Positions 1-6,341 of a stretch of 7,107 nucleotides of DNA are shown one piece after another; the first letter of the stretch is position 1, and every line of letters starts with the position of its first letter. Source of the stretch: Campylobacteraceae bacterium (lineage in GTDB: Bacteria > Campylobacterota > Campylobacteria > Campylobacterales > Sulfurovaceae); the NCBI GenBank assembly GCA_026986085.1, contig JALSPE010000084.1, positions 1 through 7,107 on the forward strand. Direction: 5' to 3'. The notes below the pieces were generated by a model, which saw nothing but the letters and a program-made list of their open reading frames with translations, was not told where the DNA came from and searched no databases. Position numbers and translations under genes: made by a program.

Positions 1-573
1 TCAGTTGCCATTTTTGCCATTTTTGCTGCGTTAGAGTTCTTATCTCTTATATTTGGATGGGGACTATTCTCATTTTTAGACTCTTTTTTTGATATCGATG
101 TAGATGTAGATATAGAATCAGAAGGTAGTTTAAGCAACTTTTTTGGATTTGTAAACCCTAAAAATGTTCCATTCTCTATGGTGCTTATATCATTTTTCTT
201 CCTATTTGGATTTTTAGGAACACTGTTAATTACAACTATTGGCAAAATACCCCTTTGGATATCTATACCAATAGTTTTGATTGTATCAATAGTTGCTCTA
301 AGAGCCATAACAAATATAATTGCAAAAGTTATGCCAAAAGAGGTAAGCGAAGTTGTAACAACAGATAGCTTTATAGGAAAAAAAGCATTAATTCTAGACC
401 CAAAAGCAACAGACAAACTACCAGCTAGAGCAAAAATAAAAGATATCTACAACCAAGAACACTACATAAGAGTAAAACCACTAGATAAAAATAAAACTAT
501 ATACGAAGATACAAAAGTGCTAATAATAAGAAAAGATGGCGATATATTTTTGGTAGAAGAGGCAATAGACTAA
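1..573 (+). CDS. YqiJ-like inner-membrane protein with C-terminal OB-fold domain (5' end outside window)
   Basis: The reading frame is open from base 1 and ends at TAA 571-573, so 190 residues are visible and the N-terminus is cut off. An internal ATG at 178 is not the true start, because the first hydrophobic segment lies upstream of it. Three membrane segments are visible, at about residues 1-26, 58-82 and 85-110 of the visible part. Between the first two is an acidic stretch with alternating D/I/V (DIDVDVDIE). A soluble tail of about 80 residues (from MPKEVSEVV to the end) has the pattern of the YqiJ/DUF1449 OB-fold: FIGKKALI, then HYIRVKPL, then TKVLIIRKDGDIFLVEE. E. coli YqiJ is about 209 residues, so roughly 15-20 are missing here. 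In enterobacteria YqiJ is paired with the flotillin-like YqiK, and a role in membrane organisation is inferred for the family. No flotillin gene follows here; a partner could only lie upstream. The family call is from remembered sequence similarity. Confidence 0.75.
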   Translation, partial: SVAIFAIFAALEFLSLIFGWGLFSFLDSFFDIDVDVDIESEGSLSNFFGFVNPKNVPFSMVLISFFFLFGFLGTLLITTIGKIPLWISIPIVLIVSIVALRAITNIIAKVMPKEVSEVVTTDSFIGKKALILDPKATDKLPARAKIKDIYNQEHYIRVKPLDKNKTIYEDTKVLIIRKDGDIFLVEEAID

Positions 574-614
574 AGAATAAAATAAAGATTTATGAATGCA
601 AGTGTAAAAATTTT

Positions 615-658
615 TTATTTAACATATAAAGCTTTAGCCTTGTTTAAATAATTTTTTT
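615..658 (+). terminator. AT-rich intrinsic terminator after the YqiJ-like gene
   Basis: The arm TTATTTAACA (615-624) pairs with TGTTTAAATAA (641-651) through ten base pairs with one bulged T at 645. It is followed directly by a seven-T run (652-658). The stem is poor in G+C, which is common for terminators in such AT-rich genomes. It lies 42 bases after the stop of the YqiJ-like gene and before the next promoter, so it would separate that gene from the candidate RNA downstream. Confidence 0.5.
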
Positions 659-672
659 GTCTCCTAAAAATA

Positions 673-681
673 TGCTATAAT
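673..681 (+). promoter_or_regulatory. Extended -10 promoter with no protein gene downstream on its strand
   Basis: The sequence TGCTATAAT is an exact match to the extended -10 form TGnTATAAT. The upstream region is T/A rich with no convincing -35 box, as usual for sigma-70 promoters in Campylobacterota. Transcription would start near 688. The next gene (ending at 1111) is on the opposite strand, so any transcript must be non-coding or encode only a very short peptide. Confidence 0.55.
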
Positions 682-687
682 TAAAAT

Positions 688-965
688 AAGATATTTTAGC
701 TAGAGCACTATGATTTTTTAGGTAAAAAATTTATAGTGCTACTTGAGTTTATTATATAAAGCCATTTTTAAGTCTGTTTTTAGGATACATTAGATTGATA
801 GGGTTAGATTCATCACTAAACTCCAAATTTTAGCAGGTGTTCTGCACTGATATAGAACTTTTTTGAGTGAGGCAAATCGAGTTATTTTAGGTGTTGCAAA
901 AGAGAAGTTGTTTTATCTATCCATCTATCGCCTGTGATACCTATGAGCTTTTATAGCTTAAATCT
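688..965 (+). ncRNA. Candidate structured non-coding RNA, family not recognised
   Basis: This segment begins about seven bases after an extended -10 box and has no convincing reading frame. Its ends can pair: AGAT (689-692) with ATCT (962-965), then TT with AA, then AGCTA (698-702) with TAGCT (954-958). This would form a closing helix. Just inside it is a strong hairpin. AGCACTAT (704-711) pairs perfectly with ATAGTGCT (733-740). Inside that, ATTTTTT (713-719) pairs with AAAAAAT (724-730) around an AGGT loop. Further helices are possible at 801-807/816-823 (one bulge, one G-U pair) and 839-843/854-858. I looked for the conserved cores of RNase P RNA, tmRNA and SRP RNA and did not find them. 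The branched fold does not resemble the rod of 6S RNA. The 3' end is uncertain and could extend to about 1045. The structure was paired by hand, with no energy calculation. Confidence 0.4.
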
Positions 966-992
966 ACCCTCTCTACTGTTTTAATGGGAAAT

Positions 993-1043
993 TGCTTAAT
1001 TTGTTCAAATATTTAAAAACCTTTTTGCTTATTCAATTAAGCA
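993..1043. repeat. Inverted repeat in the convergent intergenic region
   Basis: TGCTTAATT (993-1001) and AATTAAGCA (1035-1043) are perfect 9-bp inverted arms around a 33-nt loop. A competing hairpin, GCTTA (1027-1031) with TAAGC (1038-1042), uses part of the same right arm, so the two cannot form together. No T-run follows on either strand, so this is a weak candidate for the shared end of the RNA at 688 and of the kinase operon at 1111. The rest of 574-1110 shows nothing else I can support. Confidence 0.35.
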
Positions 1044-1110
1044 TCTTATACTACATTTTGTTTATATTGTCAAAAAATAATCAAAGAGTAGCTTACTATA
1101 ATTAACCCTT

Positions 1111-2250
1111 CTATTTGCTAAAAAATATTTTAAACTCACTTCCTTTATCTATTTCTGATTTTAACTCAATTTTATAACCATAAAAGTTGCAAATATCTTT
1201 GATGATGCTAAGTCCTAAGCCAAAGCCTCCTTCGCTATTGTTGGCTCTGTTAAATCGTTTGAAAATCTCTTTTTGTTTGGATTTTTCTATCCCTATACCA
1301 CTATCTTTTATACTTAAAAATTTACTATTTAGCCCTATTTCAATTTTTCCATCTTTTATATTGTATTTAATTGCATTTGAGACTAAATTATCTATTAGCC
1401 ATATGGCATCGGTTTTATCTATTTTTTTAACTATATTTGGCTCTATATTTTTAATTAATTTTATATTTTTAGACTCAATTTGTAAATTGTAGTAGTTTAA
1501 TCGCTCCTCTATTAAATTTGAGATACTAATATCTTTTATCTCTTTTTTAGGATTTTTTTGAAGCTTTAGGTAGGTTAATTGATTATAGATTGAATTTAGA
1601 GATTTAGAAGCTATTTTAACCCTTTTTAACTCTTCTATATCTTTGCATCTGTTTAAAATCTCCATCATCTCTATATTGTTCAAAATTATGCTAATTGGGG
1701 TGTTTAGCTCGTGTGTGGCATCTTGCATAAAGCTATTTAAGCTATCTATATGCTCTTTCATTGGTTTTACAAAAATAGATCCAAGATAGTATCCCAAAAT
1801 TATTAAAATAGCTATAATAAAAATAGACCAAAATATCAGTTTTTGCTTTAACTCATTAAGAGGAGTTAAATCTAACTTCTTCTCTAAGTAAAGATATGCA
1901 ATATGGTTTATAAAGTGTGGAGGGGGAATAATATATAAAATCTTTAAAGTATCTTTGCTTCTTTTAATCCCCATGCTCCACTTGCTAATTGTTGGTGTTA
2001 TTGAAGACTTTACTATCTCGTGCATCCCATCATAAAGTGCATATCTCTTTTTATTTAGTATATTTAAATTATCATTTTGAATCTCTTTTGCCAAAATTGA
2101 AGCCTCTTTTTTTAAGAGCTGTTTTTGGGACTCAATAATTTGATTTTTTTGATAATTAAAAAAGAGAAGAATCAAAGAGATTATTAAAACAGCAGTTGTT
2201 CCAACATATATTGCCATAAATCTATATAGGCTCTTTTTTATACTACTCAA
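1111..2250 (-). CDS. Membrane sensor histidine kinase of a two-component system
   Basis: This 379-residue kinase would autophosphorylate on histidine and pass the phosphate to the regulator encoded just upstream. Membrane segments at about residues 12-31 and 139-158 enclose a periplasmic sensor region of about 105 residues with no domain I recognise. Only about 20 residues separate the second membrane segment from the H-box DATHELNTPISII (phospho-acceptor His180), too short for a standard HAMP domain. The ATPase part has an N-box (IDNLVSNAIKYN, Asn288 and Asn292), a G1 box (DSGIGIE, 316-322) and a G2 box (GGFGLGL, 341-347), so it looks intact. The start is TTG at 2250-2248, supported by AGAGGA seven bases upstream; a later ATG at codon 12 would cut into the first membrane segment. 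The gene overlaps the regulator by 8 bases, which implies coupled translation. The signal sensed is unknown; redox state, metal, or the cytochrome at the head of the operon are possibilities. Confidence 0.9.
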   Translation of the reverse strand: MSSIKKSLYRFMAIYVGTTAVLIISLILLFFNYQKNQIIESQKQLLKKEASILAKEIQNDNLNILNKKRYALYDGMHEIVKSSITPTISKWSMGIKRSKDTLKILYIIPPPHFINHIAYLYLEKKLDLTPLNELKQKLIFWSIFIIAILIILGYYLGSIFVKPMKEHIDSLNSFMQDATHELNTPISIILNNIEMMEILNRCKDIEELKRVKIASKSLNSIYNQLTYLKLQKNPKKEIKDISISNLIEERLNYYNLQIESKNIKLIKNIEPNIVKKIDKTDAIWLIDNLVSNAIKYNIKDGKIEIGLNSKFLSIKDSGIGIEKSKQKEIFKRFNRANNSEGGFGLGLSIIKDICNFYGYKIELKSEIDKGSEFKIFFSK

Positions 2251-2902
2251 AGGTATATCCTCTATTTTTTACTGTTTTTATTCTATCTTTTCCAAGGTAT
2301 CTTCTTAAGTTATATATGTAGGTTCTTAGGCTCTTGCTGTTTGGCTCTTCGTCGTAATTCCAAAGGGTAGTGTTTATTAAGTCGTAACTTACAATTTTGT
2401 CTCTATTTTTTAAAAAAAGAGATAGAAGGTTTACCTCTTTTTGTTTTAGAGAAATCTCCTTATTATCAACTATTAATTTAAAGTTCTCAATATCAAACTC
2501 TATACTCTCATCAATTTTGACAATATTTTTTTGTGATTTAAAGTTTTTGTTGATAGTTGCTTTTACTCGAAGTTCAAGCTCTTTTAACTCAAAAGGCTTT
2601 TTAATATAATCATCACAACCAGCATCAAATCCACGGCTTAAATCATCTATTGTATTTAGTGAAGTTATAAAAATTGCAGGGGTTGTATTACCACTATCTC
2701 GAAGCTCTTTTAGCAAGTTAAAGCCATTTTGTTTTGGCACTTTAACATCTAAAAGCATTAAATCAATAGAAGTTTCATAGACAATATCTTTTGCTTCCCA
2801 CGCATCAAAGGCTACAAAAACTTTGTAGCCAAGATACTCCAAAAACTGCTTTATAGTGCTGTTTAACTCTTTGTCATCTTCAAGAAGCAAGATTGAAAAC
2901 AT
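2243..2902 (-). CDS. OmpR/PhoB-family response regulator
   Basis: This is a 219-residue DNA-binding regulator. The receiver domain (1-120) has the acidic pocket Glu8-Asp9-Asp10, the phospho-acceptor Asp52 (LLDVKVP), the switch residue Thr80 (FITS) and the conserved Lys102 before Pro103 (KKPF). The C-terminal winged helix (about 132-219) shows the OmpR-type pattern, with a likely recognition helix SKSLRTYIYNLRRYLG (189-204) and the wing KTVKNRGYTF. Length is typical. The ATG at 2902-2900 directly follows the TAG of the cytochrome gene with no spacer. The nearest Shine-Dalgarno-like sequence (AAAGG) is about 13 bases away, so translation probably depends on reinitiation after the upstream gene. 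Its likely binding site is the set of 11-bp-spaced TTGATA repeats at 3474-3501, which would make the operon autoregulated. The family assignment is firm; the regulon is unknown. Confidence 0.92.
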   Translation of the reverse strand: MFSILLLEDDKELNSTIKQFLEYLGYKVFVAFDAWEAKDIVYETSIDLMLLDVKVPKQNGFNLLKELRDSGNTTPAIFITSLNTIDDLSRGFDAGCDDYIKKPFELKELELRVKATINKNFKSQKNIVKIDESIEFDIENFKLIVDNKEISLKQKEVNLLSLFLKNRDKIVSYDLINTTLWNYDEEPNSKSLRTYIYNLRRYLGKDRIKTVKNRGYTFE

Positions 2903-3442
2903 CTATTTTGAACAACCTTTGCCTTGGTGCTTATGCATACCTTTTCCTTGATGATTACCTCTTTGCTCTTTAAATTTAATAAACTCATCTTTAGATACCA
3001 CTCCATCGCCATTTGAATCCATCATCTTAAACATAATCTCTGCTGTTTTACCTTTTTCTTGCATCTTTTTATGTGTAGCTTGGCTCATACCCTTTTGCTC
3101 TGCCATAAACTCTGCAATTTTTGCTAACTCTTCTTTGCTAACATTACCCTTTTGTGATGGCATTAAACCAAATTTTTTAACACTAGGGCAAATTGCCTTC
3201 TCTTTTGTTGGATTTATAACAAACTCTTTTATATGTTTAACTCTCTCCTCTTTACTCTTAAAAACCTCGTTTAAGTGGGTAGCTACACCAATAAGCATTG
3301 GTGCAACTGCATTTGGGTCTTGCTTTGGCTCACCCATTTTATGACACACTGCACATTTGAGCTTAAAAAGCTCCTCTCCACTTTGATTTGCTGCACTCAA
3401 AAAACCAGTTATTAAAATTGCACTTAATGTAATCTTTCTCAT
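2903..3442 (-). CDS. Periplasmic monoheme cytochrome c with C-terminal EF-hand
   Basis: This is a 179-residue exported protein. A signal peptide covers about residues 1-18 (MRKITLSAILITGFLSAA). The haem motif is C30-A-V-C33-H34, and Met94 in FGLMPSQKG is the likely sixth ligand. A further Cys85 lies nearby (KAICPSVKKFG). After the class I cytochrome domain and a charged linker comes a canonical EF-hand loop from Asp142 to Glu153 (DSNGDGVVSKDE, with ligands at positions 1, 3, 5, 9 and 12), a probable Ca2+ site. The tail is rich in His, Lys and Gly, with HQGKG repeated and a final Cys177, so it could bind metal. The protein probably carries electrons in the periplasm, but its partner is unknown. 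The ATG is preceded by AAAGGA at a six-base spacing. It leads the regulator-kinase operon, which suggests that it is sensed by, or is the main product of, that system. Confidence 0.85.
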   Translation of the reverse strand: MRKITLSAILITGFLSAANQSGEELFKLKCAVCHKMGEPKQDPNAVAPMLIGVATHLNEVFKSKEERVKHIKEFVINPTKEKAICPSVKKFGLMPSQKGNVSKEELAKIAEFMAEQKGMSQATHKKMQEKGKTAEIMFKMMDSNGDGVVSKDEFIKFKEQRGNHQGKGMHKHQGKGCSK

Positions 3443-3469
3443 AATATTTCCTTTGTATAATATATCTCT

Positions 3470-3475
3470 ATTTTA
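3470..3475 (-). promoter_or_regulatory. Possible -10 box of the cytochrome-regulator-kinase operon
   Basis: On the minus strand this reads TAAAAT. A start near 3463 would give a leader of about 20 bases containing the AAAGGA ribosome site (3449-3454). It lies immediately downstream of, and partly overlaps, the last TTGATA repeat, as expected for a response-regulator-activated promoter. Alternatives are TATTAT at 3457-3462, which seems too close to the start codon, and TATAAT at 3582-3587, which would give a leader of about 130 bases. Confidence 0.35.
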
Positions 3476-3501
3476 TCAACCCTATATCAACCAAATATCA
3501 A
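3474..3501 (-). promoter_or_regulatory. Three TTGATA direct repeats at 11-bp spacing, likely response-regulator operator
   Basis: On the minus strand TTGATA occurs at 3501-3496, 3490-3485 and 3479-3474, exactly 11 bp apart. A partial fourth copy in register lies at 3468-3463 (TATC of TATCAA matches on the plus strand). OmpR/PhoB-family regulators bind direct repeats at this helical spacing, and such a regulator is encoded in the operon that begins 31 bases downstream. The repeats are therefore a probable autoregulatory operator. TTGATA also resembles a -35 box, but three phased copies go beyond what a promoter alone needs. Confidence 0.6.
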
Positions 3502-3513
3502 TTAAACTATAAT

Positions 3514-3539
3514 TTGTAAATTAAAATTCAATTTTACAA
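3514..3539. repeat. Short inverted repeat upstream of the operator
   Basis: TTGTAAA (3514-3520) and TTTACAA (3533-3539) are perfect 7-bp arms around a 12-bp centre. The centre itself contains AAAATT-C-AATTTT. It lies 13 bp upstream of the TTGATA repeats. It could be a site for a second regulator or a weak hairpin, and in such AT-rich DNA chance is a real alternative. Confidence 0.3.
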
Positions 3540-3581
3540 TAGAAACTACATCTTTTGCAATAATTATTAGGTTTAGAATAG

Positions 3582-3587
3582 ATTATA
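3582..3587 (-). promoter_or_regulatory. Alternative upstream -10 box for the cytochrome operon
   Basis: On the minus strand this is a perfect TATAAT within TTTTGATATAATC. A start near 3575 would give a leader of about 130 bases running through the inverted repeat and the TTGATA repeats. No good -35 box is seen. It could serve as a basal promoter beside the regulated one near 3470. Confidence 0.3.
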
Positions 3588-3648
3588 TCAAAATATGATT
3601 AGAAAAAAATAAGATAATGAATAAAAGAATAAAATGTAGAAGAGAGAG

Positions 3649-3660
3649 GGCTAATTAGCC
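3649..3660 (-). terminator. Palindrome spanning the fusA stop codon, weak terminator candidate
   Basis: GGCTAATTAGCC is a perfect 12-bp palindrome that includes the TAA stop of fusA (3657-3655). In the mRNA it can form only a four-pair stem with an AATT loop. It is followed by a pyrimidine-rich run (CCTCTCTCTTCTAC, then TTTTATTCTTTTATTC) rather than a pure U tract. It may help end the str operon transcript, but I see no stronger terminator between fusA and the cytochrome gene. Confidence 0.25.
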
Positions 3661-5748
3661 ATTTCTCTTTTCGATAATCTCTTTTGCTACATTTGCTGGA
3701 ACCTCTTCGTAGTGATCGAATTCCATAGAGTATGTTGCTCTACCTTGTGTCATAGATCTAAGGTCTGTAGAGTATCCAAACATCTCTGCTAGTGGCACAA
3801 ATGCATCAACAATTTTGTTTCCTGCTCTGTCATTCATACCATTAACTTGTCCTCTTCTTTTAGATACATCACCAATTACATCACCCATATACTCTTCTGG
3901 AACTTCAACTTCTACTTTCATCATAGGCTCTAGAATTACTGGGTTAGCTTTTTTAGCACCCTCTCTGAATCCCATAGAACCTGCAAGTTTAAACGCCATT
4001 TCAGATGAATCCACATCGTGATAACTACCATCATATAGTGTAACTTTTACATCTTCAACAGGATAACCAGCTTGGATACCTCTTTGCATTGCCTCTTGAA
4101 TACCTTTATCAACTGGCTTAATGAACTCTTTTGGAATTACTCCACCTTTAACTTCATCTACAAATTCATAACCTGCACCAGCTTCTTGTGGCTCAATTTT
4201 TAAGAATACATGACCATATTGACCACGACCACCAGATTGTTTAGCATATTTATACTCTTGCTCAACAGCACTTCTAATAGTTTCTCTATATGCAACTTGT
4301 GGAGCACCAACTTCTGCTTCTACTTTGAACTCTCTTTTCATTCTATCTACAAGAATTTCAAGGTGAAGTTCACCCATTCCAGAGATAATAGTTTGCCCAG
4401 ACTCTTCATCTGTAGCAACACGGAATGATGGATCTTCTGCTGCTAATTTACCTAGTGCAATACCCATCTTCTCTTGGTCAGCTTTTGTTTTTGGCTCAAC
4501 TGCAACAGAGATAACTGGATCTGGGAAGTCCATTCTCTCTAATACAACTTTATCTTTTTCAGAGCATAGTGTATCACCTGTAGTTGTAGATTTTAAACCA
4601 ACAACTGCACCGATTTCACCTGCATATATCTCTGATATCTCTTCTCTTTTTATTGCGTGCATCTTCATAATTCTACCGATACGCTCTTTTTTCTCTTTTG
4701 TAGAGTTTAGAGTATATGAACCAGACTCTAAAGAACCACGATATACACGAATAAATGTTAATTGACCAACAAATGGGTCAGTCATAATTTTAAATGCCAA
4801 TGCTGCAAATGGTCCATCATCTGTAGATTCAACAACAACTTCTACATCAGGATCTTCCATTTTAGTTCCCCTAATTGGAGGAGCTTCAACTGGAGATGGT
4901 AAGTAATCTACAACTGCATCAAGAAGTGTTTGAACACCTTTATTCTTAAATGCTGTTCCACAAGTCATTGGAACAATCTCCATATTAATTGTAGCTTTTT
5001 TGATACCTTCCATAATTTCAGACTCAGTTAGCTCTTCGCCTTCCATATATTTTTCCATTAGCTCTTCATTAGCTTCACATTCGCTAATGCCTTCTACTAA
5101 CTTTTCTCTCCACTCTTCTGCTTGCTGCGCATACTCTTCTGGAATATCAACAACTTCAAACTTTTGACCCATTAGAGTTTGGTCATCATCCCAGATAACT
5201 GCTTTCATTTTAACTAAGTCAATAACACCTTGAAAATTATCTTCTGCACCAATTGGTAATTGAATTACAAGAGGATTACCTTTAAGTCTATCTCTAATTT
5301 GTCTCTCAACTTCAAAGAAATCAGCTCCAGTTCTATCCATTTTATTTACAAATACAATAGATGGAACTTTATATCTGTTTCTTTGTCTCCAAACTGTCTC
5401 AGATTGAGGTTGAACCCCACCAACAGCACAGAATACCGATACTGCACCATCAAGAACTCTCATTGATCTCTCAACTTCAATTGTAAAGTCCACATGCCCT
5501 GGAGTGTCTATGATGTTGATTTGTTTACCTCTCCACTCACAAGTTGTAGCAGCAGAAGTAATTGTAATACCTCTCTCTTGCTCTTGCTCCATCCAATCCA
5601 TTGTAGCAGCACCTTCGTGAACCTCACCAATTTTGTGCTCTACACCTGTATAGAATAGAATTCTTTCAGTAGTTGTTGTTTTACCAGCATCGATATGCGC
5701 AGCAATTCCGATGTTTCTTAAATCTTCTAATTTATGACTTCTTGGCAT
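3655..5748 (-). CDS. fusA: Translation elongation factor G (EF-G)
   Basis: This is a complete 697-residue EF-G, the GTPase that moves tRNAs and mRNA through the ribosome and helps recycle it. The G domain has the P-loop AHIDAGKT (17-24), switch I ERGITIT (58-64), DTPGH (81-85), NKMD (135-138) and the G5 region CGTAFKNKG (263-271), with the G' insert in between. Domain II runs from about 292 to 402, III from about 408 to 484, IV from about 485 to 606 with the tip loop SYHDVDSSE (His577), and V from about 607 to 690. Nothing is missing. The ATG is preceded by AAGGA, which overlaps the stop of rpsG; the gap between the genes is 9 bases, so translation is probably coupled. It is the last gene of the str operon here; no tuf gene follows, as is common in Campylobacterota. 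Confidence 0.99.
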   Translation of the reverse strand: MPRSHKLEDLRNIGIAAHIDAGKTTTTERILFYTGVEHKIGEVHEGAATMDWMEQEQERGITITSAATTCEWRGKQINIIDTPGHVDFTIEVERSMRVLDGAVSVFCAVGGVQPQSETVWRQRNRYKVPSIVFVNKMDRTGADFFEVERQIRDRLKGNPLVIQLPIGAEDNFQGVIDLVKMKAVIWDDDQTLMGQKFEVVDIPEEYAQQAEEWREKLVEGISECEANEELMEKYMEGEELTESEIMEGIKKATINMEIVPMTCGTAFKNKGVQTLLDAVVDYLPSPVEAPPIRGTKMEDPDVEVVVESTDDGPFAALAFKIMTDPFVGQLTFIRVYRGSLESGSYTLNSTKEKKERIGRIMKMHAIKREEISEIYAGEIGAVVGLKSTTTGDTLCSEKDKVVLERMDFPDPVISVAVEPKTKADQEKMGIALGKLAAEDPSFRVATDEESGQTIISGMGELHLEILVDRMKREFKVEAEVGAPQVAYRETIRSAVEQEYKYAKQSGGRGQYGHVFLKIEPQEAGAGYEFVDEVKGGVIPKEFIKPVDKGIQEAMQRGIQAGYPVEDVKVTLYDGSYHDVDSSEMAFKLAGSMGFREGAKKANPVILEPMMKVEVEVPEEYMGDVIGDVSKRRGQVNGMNDRAGNKIVDAFVPLAEMFGYSTDLRSMTQGRATYSMEFDHYEEVPANVAKEIIEKRNG

Positions 5749-5757
5749 CTTTTATCC

Positions 5758-6225
5758 TTACCATCTATAGTGAGCAAATGCTTTGTTTGCTTCTGCCATC
5801 TTATAAGTATCCTCTTTCTTCTTAAATGCTGCACCCTTTTCTGTTGCTGCATCCATAAGCTCGTTACTTAATCTCTCCATCATAGTTCTTTCATTTCTCT
5901 TTCTAGCAGCATCAACTATCCATCTAATTGCTAGTGATTGCTGACGAACAGGACGAACTTCGATAGGAACTTGATAAGTTGCCCCACCAACACGACGAGA
6001 CTTAACTTCCATTACAGGTTTAACATTTTCAATAGCTTTATTGAAAACATCTATTCCCTTTTCACCACTCTTTGATTCAATTCTCTCTAAAGCAGCATAC
6101 ATAATCTTCTCTGCAGTGCTTTTCTTACCATCTAACATTACTTTATTTATAAATTTAGTTAAAACCTTGCTACCGTGAACTGGATCTGGTAGAACTGGTC
6201 TAACTGGAGCTTTTCTTCTTCTCAT
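5758..6225 (-). CDS. rpsG: 30S ribosomal protein S7
   Basis: This 155-residue protein is full length for the family. S7 binds the 3' major domain of 16S rRNA, starts assembly of the 30S head and lies beside the E site. The basic start (MRRRKAPVRPVLPDPVHGS), the signature RRVGGATYQVPIEVRP (77-92) and the end GAAFKKKEDTYKMAEANKAF are diagnostic. The ATG follows AGGGA at a suitable distance. It lies 116 bases after rpsL, in contrast to the 9-base gap before fusA. In E. coli, S7 represses the operon by binding the rpsL-rpsG gap, and the foldable gap here would fit that scheme, although S7 binding to it is an inference. Confidence 0.99.
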   Translation of the reverse strand: MRRRKAPVRPVLPDPVHGSKVLTKFINKVMLDGKKSTAEKIMYAALERIESKSGEKGIDVFNKAIENVKPVMEVKSRRVGGATYQVPIEVRPVRQQSLAIRWIVDAARKRNERTMMERLSNELMDAATEKGAAFKKKEDTYKMAEANKAFAHYRW

Positions 6226-6263
6226 TTGATTCCCTTCAATCTTTATCTTTACGATTTACTCAA

Positions 6264-6293
6264 ACTTTTTGCACAAAGGTTTTACCAAAAAGT
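6264..6293 (-). promoter_or_regulatory. Hairpin in the rpsL-rpsG gap, possible S7 feedback site
   Basis: ACTTTTTG (6264-6271) and CAAAAAGT (6286-6293) are perfect 8-bp arms with a 14-nt loop, in a 116-nt gap of an otherwise tight operon. A competing stem, TTTGCA (6268-6273) with TGCAAA (6309-6314), shares bases with the first, so the gap could switch between two folds. The 16 bases at 6278-6293 match 6768-6783 in the rpsL leader at 14 positions. In E. coli the corresponding gap is the S7 repressor site. Confidence 0.45.
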
Positions 6294-6341
6294 CTGTTTT
6301 ATGCTTAATGCAAACCTCGTTTACTTTAACTTAAATATTAA

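Noticed and set aside
688..965. Identity of the candidate RNA as RNase P RNA, tmRNA, SRP RNA or 6S RNA
   Set aside because: The GAGGAAAGTC core of RNase P, the tmRNA tag frame and CCA end, and the SRP GGAAG core are all absent. The branched layout does not fit 6S.
993..1043. CRISPR or phage attachment site at the inverted repeat
   Set aside because: Only one pair of arms, no regularly spaced copies, no integrase or cas gene nearby.
1187..1492. Open plus-strand frame of 101 codons inside the kinase gene
   Set aside because: It lies opposite the conserved ATPase domain of the kinase; its composition is the mirror of that gene and it has no ribosome site or recognisable domain.
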